From the NCBI GenBank assembly GCA_014529385.2, contig CM043959.1:14135809-14199808 (forward strand): 64,000 nt of DNA, in the 5' to 3' direction. The stretch is from Adiantum capillus-veneris (Eukaryota; Streptophyta; Polypodiopsida; Polypodiales; Pteridaceae). The translations under genes were made by a program, and so were the position numbers. The notes beneath the pieces were generated by a model. That model saw only the letters and a program-made list of their open reading frames with translations. It was not told the origin of the DNA and searched no databases. This document shows, in pieces, positions 55,540 to 64,000 of the stretch; positions within the stretch are counted from its first letter, which is position 1; every line of letters begins with the position of its first letter.

Positions 55540-57222
55540 AAATAAAACCACACATAAGCCATGAGAATACACTGGAGAAGCCTGAGACGCACCAGTAGTG
55601 GCCAAGTGGACAATTTCCAATAATTCAAATTGGAATGTAGACGTTGGAGTACCCAATCGAGTTTCTGCGCACCTGAAACATCCCAAGCCAGCAGATAACC
55701 CAAATGGAGAACTATAATGTGCGGAAGAACAATCTCCCTTGGCCACAATATCTTATGCCAATCACACTCTTTCAAAGGTAATAGCTTGGATTTACGAAAA
55801 TTAACTTTGAGGCCTGCCACCAATCCAAACAAGTGAAGAGTATGTATAATTTGATGTACATCATCATAGTGATTGCGAGGCATAAATAAAGAATCATTCG
55901 CATCATCATAGTGATTGCGAGGCATAAATAAAGAATCATTCGCATAGGCTTGAACGATAAAGTGTTGTCCAAATGGTAATGTTAGGCCATGCAATCTACC
56001 ATTGGCGGTCAAGGAATCCAAATACATAAGCAAGGAGTGTGTAGCAATTCCATAAAGCAAATCACTGAGAGGACATCTTTGCCTTACTGAACGTCGCAAA
56101 GGCCAATATTATGTGAGAGATCCATCCAACAGACCGTCAAAAGGGTTGTGTGCATACAAGAAAAATACGACACGGGATAGCCTAGGCCCAAATCTTAATT
56201 ATTGCATGGTATCTGCAATGTAATCCCAAAGAACAATATCAAATGCCTTTTCAATGTCAACTTGCATAACCAAAACATCCTGTCGAGTGTATTTTGCATA
56301 TTCCATTACAATAATGACATTCTTGAGGCTACCAATAATTTGACGTTGTGGAATGAAACCATATTGAGATTGATGCAACCCTTCATGCAGAAAGCACTTG
56401 AATCGGTTAACAAGCATTTTGGCCATGAACTAATATACCACAGGCATAAGCGTAATAGGCCACCAATGAGAGAATTCTTCACATAATGAATGCTTGGGTA
56501 TCAACTTGAGCAAGCCTTCTTTCCAAGAGGAGGGCAATTCCTATGCTCCCACACCGTATTCATCATGATCAGCAATGGCAGCTTTAAGTAGTCTCAATGA
56601 TAGAAAATTCCACAGTAAGACCATCCCAACTGGGAGCTTTCCACCGGCCTAAATCAAGCAAGTTGGCATACAATTCCGTCTAAGTGAAAACAACTTCCAA
56701 GTCTTGTGCCTACTGCATTCAAAGAATGGGAGTAACATGTGATAAAACAAGTGACGCGCTTGGCGAGCTTCTTGCGTGGGAGAAGGAGCCGCAAAGATCT
56801 TGCCATAATGAGAGTGCAGGGCCTGTGCAAGCTCCCATGAGGAGGAGGTCCCTTGAGACTGCCTACAATGATGTAAAATGTTGCAAGAAGTTTTTAGAGG
56901 CACATCCTTTATCTGCAAGAGCCTGTTGGCGAGTTCGAGACTGCCATTTTGCCAATTTCCTCTCATCGTTATGCCATAACATAGTGCGAGCACAGAGAAA
57001 CTCAATCATTTGAGTCTCAGTAAGAGAAGAATTGTTAGCCAACTGCATTAATCTGCTACAATTATCCTTCGCATGTTTAACATGTTCCCTTATTTGTGAC
57101 AAATAATACGTGCCATAATCCTGGATAACACATTAAACATGCATAAAAAAGCGAAATCAGGCTGTGTCCATATCAATATGCATCTGAGAGGTCAAAGGCG
57201 GGATGATGTCCACAACCATGGT
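55540..57222 (-). mobile_element. LINE family C, RT segment (second RT copy)
   Basis: The minus strand gives a linker (REHVKHAKDNCSRLMQLANN), RT motifs (MAKMLVNRFKCFL, then EGLHQSQYGFIPQRQI, QVDIEKAFDIVLWDY, RQRCPLSDLLYG) and NFRKSKLLPL. The catalytic box reads QAYANDSLF, so D is changed to N. It duplicates the unit at 57240-59110 and joins it at 57222. Confidence 0.85.
55861..55944 (-). repeat. 42-bp in-frame duplication at the RT catalytic box
   Basis: CATCATAGTGATTGCGAGGC occurs at 55861 and 55903. In protein terms it repeats ANDSLFMPRNHYDD. Confidence 0.93.
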
Positions 57223-59255
57223 GCGTCCTTCAAGTTTTCCAAAAATAACATCCCAATATGTCGGCTGCCAATGACCAAAAGATGGTGTGACAATACGCAT
57301 ACACAAATGCGAGACCATGAGAGCCCAAGATTGTTGCTGCTCCACCAAGACGGGCAATAGCGTAGCTTTTCGAGCCAGAACATGACGTCGCAAGTCCAAA
57401 ATATTCAGCCCTCCAAGTCGCGTGGGAGAACACAGCTTGTCCATAGATAAAAGACGTTTAAGACCTTTCGTGCCAGACAAGGTCCGCCAGAAATGCTCTA
57501 AAATACTAGACATAAGGGATTGCAAGTGCAACTGAAACTGTGATAACAAAGGCAAGTAAAATTTCACATAAGCCACGAGAATGCATTGGACAATCCGGAG
57601 ACGAACATGCAGTGTCACGTGGACAGTTTCCAATAGTTCAACTTGGAATGCAAACGTTGGAGCACCCAATCCAGTATTTGCACAACTGATACATCCCAAG
57701 CCAACGAATAACCCAAATGGAAAACTTTAATGTGCGGAGAAACAACCTCCCTATGCCACAATATCTTATGCCAATTGCACTCTTTCAAAGGTGATAGCTT
57801 GGAGGCCTGCAGCCAATCCAAACAAGTGAAGAGTACGCATAATTTGCTATATATCACCATAGTGATTGCGAGGCATAAATAAAGAATCATCCGCATAGGC
57901 CTCACCGACAAAGTGTTGTCCAAAAGGTTATGTTAGGCCATGCAATCTACCAGTGAGGTCAAAGAATCCAAATACATAAGCAAGGGGTGTGTAGCAATTG
58001 CATAAGCAAAGCACTGAGAGAGCCTCCCTGTCTTACTGAGCATCCCAAAGGCCAAGATTCTATGAGAGATCCATCCAACAAACCTGCAGAAGTGTTGTGT
58101 GCATACAAGAAAAACACGACACGGGATAGCCTAAGCCCAAATCCCAAATGTTGCATGGTATCCGCAATGTAATCCCAAAGAACAATATGAAATGCCTTTT
58201 CAATGTCAACTTGCATAACCAAGACATCATGTCGAGTGTATTTTTGCATATTCCATTCCAATGATGACATTTGCGAGGTTATCAATAATTTGACGTCGAG
58301 GAATGAAATCGTAGTGAGATTGATACAAGCCTTCATGCAAAAAGAACTTGGAGGCGATTAACAAGCATTTTGGCCATCAATATATATACTACAGGCATGA
58401 GCGTAATAGGCCGCCAATGAGAGAATTCTTCACATAATGCATGCTTGGGTATCAAAGATAGAAAATTCCACAGTAAGACCGTCCCAACCGAGAGCTTTCC
58501 ACCGGCCTTAAATCAAGCAAGTTGGCATACAATTCCGTCTTAGTGAAAACAAATTCCAAGTCTTGAGCTTGCTGCATCGAAAAAATGGGAGTAACATGCG
58601 GTAGAAACAAGTGACGCACTTGGCGAGCTTCTTGCGTGGGAGAAGAAGGAGCCTCAAAGATCTTGCTGTAATGTGAGTGCAGGGCTTGTGCTAGCTCCCG
58701 TATGGAGGAGGTCCACTCCCATTTAACTCTGTGTATAGCTTGAGACTGCCTAGAGTGATGTAGATGTTGGATAAATTGTTTAGAAGCACGTCCTTTATCT
58801 GCAAAAGCCTATTAACGAGCTCGAGTCTACCATTTGGCCAATTTCCTCTCATCGTTATGCCGTAACATAGTGCGAGCTGCGAGCAACTCAGTCATTTGAG
58901 TCTCAGTAAGAGAAGAAGTGTTGGCCAAGTGCATTAATTTGCTACAAGTATCCTTTGCCTCTTTAACATGTTCCCTTAATTGTGACAAATAATACTTGCC
59001 ATAACCTTGGATAACACATTGAACACACATAACAAAGTGAAACCAGGCTGGGTCCATATCAACATGCATCTGAGAGGTCAAAGGCGAAATGATATCCACA
59101 ATCATAGTGCGAAAAAGCTCATGTTTGAGATAAGCATTATAGACATGCAAAAGTCTCTTCCTAGGTAGGGAGTCATTGATAAAAAAGGAGCCAAAATGGA
59201 GCTTCAAGCATGCGGGAAAATGATCCAAGAGACACATATCATAATCAATCCTCAT
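57223..59255 (-). pseudogene. LINE C reverse transcriptase and linker (first RT copy)
   Basis: The linker (59255-58827, HVKEAKDTCSKLMHLANT) leads to RT: QVDIEKAFHIVLWDYIADTM, SVRQGGSLSALLM, a YADD box with EAYADDSLF near 57890, HLGYSLAWDVS, then the connection region with GGLNILDLRRHVLARKATLL. It ends abruptly at YWDVIFGKLEG, where the duplicated linker begins. Confidence 0.85.
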
Positions 59256-59279
59256 CTTACATATACAAAGTCATCGTAT

Positions 59280-60200
59280 TGCTACATGTGAAAAAGATAC
59301 CAGCGAACCAGTCGAGCGCGATACATATCGAGCATTATGTTGGAAAGTGAATCCTGGATACTCGCATGCAATAGGGACCAAAAATCCAACACATTACATG
59401 TCAGCATAAACTGATCCCAAGATTGTCATTCCATATGAAGCATGTGAGAGTGCCTAGTAGTATTATCCGCAAGGGTTGGAGCATTCTTAAAATCCCCATA
59501 GAGAAATGCATTAGAACGCCAACCATATGAGGAGATGGCACTACAAAACTGTGCCCTATCAGCACAAGCTGAGTATGCATACAATCCGAAATTTGAAGAC
59601 TTCCCCATTAACAATGCATTGGATTATCATCCATCTCCCAACCGGGTCATTGAAGACCAAGCTTGGGAGGAGCTCATGTTGAATAAGCATAAACACTCCA
59701 GAATAGCCAGCTGACCATTAGAACGCATTAAAACGCCAACCATATGAGGAGATGGCACTACAAAACCGTGCCCTATCAGCACAAGCTGAGTATGCACATA
59801 ATCTACAGAGAAATGCATTAGAACGCCAACCATATGAGGAGATGGCACTACAAAACCGTGCCCTATTAGCACAAGCTGAGTATGCATATAATCCGCGAAA
59901 TTTGAAGACTTCCCCATTAACAATACATTGGATTATCATCCATCTCCCAACCGGGTCATTGAAGACCAAGGTTGGGAGGAGCTCATGTTGAATAAGCATA
60001 AACACTCCAGAATAGCCAATTGATCCGGAATAGGCTATCCAATAGCCCGCAAAGTAATAAGTTTGCCCAACATTTTGATGCTGGTTATGTTCTTGAAGAA
60101 CCCCTATGTCTGCTTTACATGTATGTACATAGTGCCAAGTAAGCCGCTACTTGTCGTGATTGCATAACCCATACACATTATAGGAGATGCAATTCAAAGA
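59280..60200 (-). pseudogene. LINE C endonuclease, with internal triplication
   Basis: The minus strand shows SGVFMLIQHELLP, then WMIIQCIVNGEVFKF, LYAYSACADRAQF and LYGDFKNAPTLADN, a diverged APE-type core with the G-D-F box. A segment of ~215 bp recurs at 59501-59716 and 59807-60020, with a partial unit at 59724-59805, so this core is repeated. Confidence 0.7.
59501..60020 (-). repeat. Triplicated endonuclease segment
   Basis: GAACGCCAACCATATGAGG occurs three times: once in 59501-59716, once in a short middle unit (59724-59805) and once in 59807-60020. The outer units also share CCATCTCCCAACCGGGTC. Confidence 0.92.
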
Positions 60201-60210
60201 GCTATGCATC

Positions 60211-61569
60211 CTATATGGTATATACGGTGGGCGAGGAAAAGGCAAAAAAGGACTCAAGTACCAGTGCCCATCGAAACATCTTCCCTAGTTGTAGGTACAT
60301 GAGGAGATGAGTCAAAACCGCCCATCGGAACATCTTCCCTAGATGTAGGTACATGAGGAGATGAGTCAAAACCTGGACCAAGAGGACTGAAAACAAGGAC
60401 ACCTTGCGATGAATAGGCATCGCTTGTAACCACTTCCTTGTAGGAACGAACAACCTCGTCCTAGGCCTCAGCCAAAGAAGTGTTGTCATTACAAGGGAGT
60501 TTTTTCTGAGTAACATTCTTAAAAGGGGGCACATAGTTGTGAGAAGATGCCGAAACACCGGCTTTAACGGTTTTCCTAATACTATCCAAGCCTGAGAGGT
60601 TGAAACTTGTTCTTTCCCTTTGTCTTTAACATCTGGAGAAACAAGCAACGCAGACAATTGTAATTGTTTTCCTTTGCCTTCAGTTGCCCTAGCTGCCGAG
60701 GAGGAAGTTGAAGCACCTTTGGTTTGTACCTCAACAAAACATTTCTAATGTGAGAGAGGCTGAGGGGTAGGGACAACTGAAGGAGGTGGTTGCAGATTTG
60801 GTTCCAGACATTCGGATTGCATATGACCAAATTTGCTGCAACAATGGAAGTAAGAATTTGCAAATTTACCCCATTTGAGTTTGAATGGACACTTTCCAAC
60901 CACTGCATCCCCAGAATCGACTGAAATGCATACTGGAGTGGGGATGTTAGTAATACAAAAACGATTTGTGTTTGCATCCAGCTTAGGAGGGCAAATGACT
61001 TTGCCCAACTAGGCAGCCAACAAGGGAAGAAAGTGACGCCAAGTGCGAGGAAAGTCGACCACCTCAACTCAAACGAGGCACTTGTGACGGATAAGGCTAT
61101 GATAGTTCTTGGTGAGAGCCCAGGGCAATACATGATTCATTTGCGTATTGATGAAGAGAGGAGACATTTCAAGCAAAGCATCCATAGCATCCATGTCTGC
61201 CAACAAGACTTCATAAAATCCTCTCGCGCCGAAGAAAACCCCTTGGACTACTGGCCGCTTAAGCAGGAAATCAACCCGGCCTACATCTTGAACAGTAGGC
61301 ATTTTGCCCGAGAAAAAGAGAATCACCGCATTTAGGGCATATTGAGCAACAAGATCCATGAGCTCTTGCACCGGAATGCGCACTTCCATGGTAGGAGCAA
61401 GCCCTTCCCAAGCTCCACGCGCATCTTCAAAATCCTCATGTAAACATTCTTTGATGAAGGTCAAGGGCTCCATAGCCGATCCTCCAAGGCTTTCCGGCGT
61501 TTGTAAATGCAGTGATCTGGCAGATCCATCAAATGACAAAACCACTCTCCTAATCACACTCACACACAC
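60211..61569 (-). pseudogene. LINE C ORF1 (DUF4283-like, CCHC)
   Basis: From MEPLTFIKECLHEDF (61569) the frame contains a DUF4283-like fold (ALNAVILFFSGKMPTVQDV; GRVDFLLKRPVVQ). A second segment follows, with PTPVCISVDSGDAVVGKCPF and the zinc knuckle CCSKFGHMQSEC (C-x3-C in place of C-x2-C because of a change). The C-terminal part is low complexity. Frame shifts at about 61070 and 60740. RNA-binding protein of the element. Confidence 0.78.
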
Positions 61570-62152
61570 CTACACACACCCTTCAAAACTAAAGATATTA
61601 GAAACCGACAACTCCATACAGAGACCACAAAACTATGTACATGAAGCCACACCCAAGTTATATCAAACTGCACCTTCCCCTTGTCTATACAAAATCACTG
61701 TAATCATAGAAAATCACACTGCATTAAACCTGAATCAAATATAAAACTGACACAAAGGACTGGCTGAAACAAACACACCCACTCCAACCAGAACATAGAA
61801 CAAACACAAGGCATCCACAAGGGGTTGAGTCAAGCGCGCAGGGCTGCAATAGAAGTCGTCACACCCACACACACACACACTTAGAGCTGGCAAAAGCTGT
61901 GGTCTGCCCAATTCTGCTAACGAGGCACAAAAACAACACGAACAAGAAGGCACATAGTGCAAGATAGCCCGAGGGGCCGAGGGTCGCGCAAGCTCTTCAC
62001 ACAGGGCGCAGGGCTTCACTTCGCGGAGGGCTTCCACCACACACACACACACACACATCAGCGCGCTGGTGTGCCCAAGTTGGCAGCATTAGGTCACAAC
62101 GCCAGTTCATCACGGAAGCAAAAAGTCGACTTGGACCTGATGGGCAAGCAGT
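61570..62152 (-). other. Probable LINE C 5' UTR with CA tracts
   Basis: No coding pattern. Two CA runs (61861-61880 and 62038-62057) and a G/C-rich middle. It ends at the T run of the next LINE. Confidence 0.5.
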
Positions 62153-64000
62153 TTTTTTGTTTCCGAGAAAAAGATCCTTCTATTAGTTAATGAAACTGCC
62201 CACAGGGCTACAACCACCTTTACTAGAGAGGGCTACAACAATCATAAGGGGGAGACTCTCCCAATGAAAAACAACATATGTACAATGAGGATAAATCAAG
62301 TGATGGGAGGAGGGACTGTAGTGCCATCTTAGCACACCCTTGACCATGGTGAAAGGCCCAGGGTGCCAAAGTCGAAGGAAAGCCTCTCTACACTCCCACA
62401 TGCGGTCGGAGCTGCCCTGGAGTCTCTCGAACTGTCCTCTGAGAGTATGGACCAGCTCTAGCCAAAGATCACGAACAGTCTCTATTGGTGGTACAGGGTG
62501 AGCCTCAAAGATGCCGAAGCAACGGGCCCGCCAAATGAGCCAGAGTAACAGGTCGTAGATGAGCTCCCAACACTCCTCTCTCTCACTGCACCACTCCTGT
62601 GGAGTAAGCTCTATAGCAGACTGGACTGAAGGTCCACCCCCTTGCATCACTATCATCCTGCTGGTGGAAGATAGCTCAAACTGAAGTGCCGGACCTGTGA
62701 GAGTGGACCAAGCAGCTGCCCCCCTGCCGTGCCGTGGAAAGACTTGGCATCAGCCGAAGGACATGAAGCTAAACCTGCTGTGCCAAAGGACAATCCCAAA
62801 GACAATGGCGTTGACTCTCCACAGGATGGTCACAAGCTGCGCATGCTGCCGAGAGACCACTATGTACAAGCCAACTCCCAACTGCTGTAGCTCCATGTGC
62901 AACCAGCCACTGGAACAAAGTGACTCGCCGCGGTTGCCTGGAGTCCCACAACCTCGCCCAGAAACTGACAAGAACTCAGCTGTGAGACCCTCCCCTTGCT
63001 AATGAGGTGCTGCAGCAGGACGAGCCTCTCTCCATGCTGCCAGTATGTGACGTCCCAGCCGACGAACAGTGTACTGAAAGAAAGGGACACCTGGATGGTC
63101 GACTAAGGAGAAAGGGTCCCTCCAAAACCACTCTCCAGGATCCCACTGCACTCGTGCCAGTGGACAACACTCCCAAGCCCACAACCTCCAGTGGCAAGTC
63201 TCAAGAGCTGCTGGGTCAGGATCTATGACACAAGTCCTCCCACAGATACCCACAATTCGGATTCTCTAAAAACAGCACTCTGCCACCTGTAGGGCCTCTA
63301 CTGAGACTCGGTGTAAAAGACCCTCACCCTGCCACCTGTGGAGCCTCTACCGAGACTCGGTGTAAACGACCCTCACCCTATAGCTCGAAAAACAGGGAGG
63401 GTACACTCTCTCAACAAGCCCAAACTGCAATGAAAACCTCAAGTCGCGTGAAGGCCCCCATCCATCTGGGAGCTGCTGACTCGAGAGGTGTGAGTCACTT
63501 AGCTGGTACTGCCTCTGTGATGTCCTAACACATGCTCTGCACCCCTCTCATGCCCTGTAGCTAGATGCTCTAAAGCTCCTCTGGTAACCCTGAAAACTGT
63601 AGCAAGTCACCTAAAGTGCGTGTTGGACCCTCTACCATGGGACCCCAAGAAACATGAGGCCTACTACCAACCAAGTGGCCTCTCTGAGTGCTAACCATGG
63701 GGTTCCAAACATGGGGCTGTCTCAGGCGCTCCTCCGTGCAAGCAAGATGATGCTGCTCCAGGCCTCTCCGCAGCTGCTCCGAGGAGCGGAGCAGACTCAC
63801 AGCGAAACGGTCCTCTAGTCTCCTTCTCAGGCCAACTCTGCACATCTCTGTGAAAATCCATATGGTCGAAGGTCGCCAGGGGCCTCCAGCGTGAGACACC
63901 CTAGAACTAAGCCGTTGAGGCAAAAACTCCTTCTAGGGCTCCTCCCCTGGAAGCAATCCTCTGACAACAAACTTCCCAAGAAGGGCTCTACTCTACTATG
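62153..64000 (-). mobile_element. LINE family A, 3' part, continues beyond the window
   Basis: The T run near 62153-62159 and TTTCCGAGAAAAAGATCC mark its 3' end. Coding landmarks on the minus strand are FWQRLWDS-like VVGLQATAASHFVPVAG, FQWLVAHGATAVGSWLVHSG, CAACDHPVESQRHCLWDC (62951-62769) and, toward 63900, the RT-end region. It is close to 22420-24140. Several frameshifts; a 55-bp segment at 63275-63378 is tandemly duplicated. Confidence 0.92.
63275..63386 (-). repeat. 55-bp tandem duplication in LINE A
   Basis: TGCCACCTGTAGGGCCTC (63280) and TGCCACCTGTGGAGCCTC (63331) each lead into GAGACTCGGTGTAAA. Confidence 0.85.

Noticed and set aside
59501-60020. CRISPR-like array
   Set aside because: Units are long, irregular and coding parts of a LINE; the genome is eukaryotic.
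1-64000. A bacterial or phage defence system, operon or riboswitch
   Set aside because: No ribosome-binding sites, operon spacing or prokaryotic genes; the window is eukaryotic repeat-rich DNA with a spliced gene.

Overview
The window looks like nuclear DNA of a land plant with a large, repeat-choked genome. The repeats are typical of plants: L1-type LINEs with a C-terminal zinc-finger domain, a Copia element with an initiator-Met tRNA primer site, and Ty3/Gypsy elements. The one host gene I can support is, on my reading, an LRRC9-like leucine-rich-repeat gene on the minus strand. LRRC9 is a gene of organisms with motile cilia, so a plant carrying it probably makes swimming sperm. A fern fits best; a lycophyte, bryophyte or cycad is possible. 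This is inference, because no marker names the species.

Host gene. Coding blocks at about 53010-52545 (two tentative exons), 52150-51761, 51652-51515, 45316-45134, 44936-44814, 40006-39885, 39018-38691, 16451-16167 and 16080-15997 are collinear with the C-terminal half of LRRC9 as I remember the vertebrate protein. From the block ending at 51761 onward every junction keeps reading phase. The gene covers at least 36 kb and neither end is certainly in the window. Its large introns are 22.2, 6.2 and 4.8 kb and consist mostly of retrotransposons; one intron appears to use a GC-AG boundary.

Layout. 1-5590: minus-strand Gypsy element with its LTR. 5689-8537: a pair of ~300-bp direct repeats around a plus-strand Gypsy fragment. 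8545-13500: Gypsy remnants split by a Copia insertion (9026-12797) with clean LTRs and a 5-bp target duplication. 15997-16451: two LRRC9 exons. 16770-25235: a minus-strand LINE (family B) split by a nearly full-length 6.9-kb LINE (family A, 17275-24160) with target duplications and poly(A). 25236-26147: Gypsy remnant and probable LTR. 26740-38530: head-to-tail plus-strand series of family B LINEs. 38691-40006: LRRC9 exons. 40986-44676: family C LINE and a repeat pair. 44814-45316: LRRC9 exons. 45640-51225: antisense-to-window LINE fragments of all three families. 51515-53010: LRRC9 exons. 53385-55490: family B LINE. 55540-62150: family C LINE with ORF1 and a duplicated RT. 62153-64000: 3' part of a family A LINE that runs off the window.

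Three LINE families differ in design. A has a CCHC ORF1, an ORF2 beginning inside the ORF1 stop codon, a zf-RVT-like end and poly(A). B has a coiled-coil/RRM-like ORF1 and a TTTCA-repeat tail running into CT microsatellites. C has a DUF4283/CCHC-like ORF1 and poly(A). Every element has frameshifts, stops or truncation, so the mobile-element coding regions are annotated as pseudogenes.
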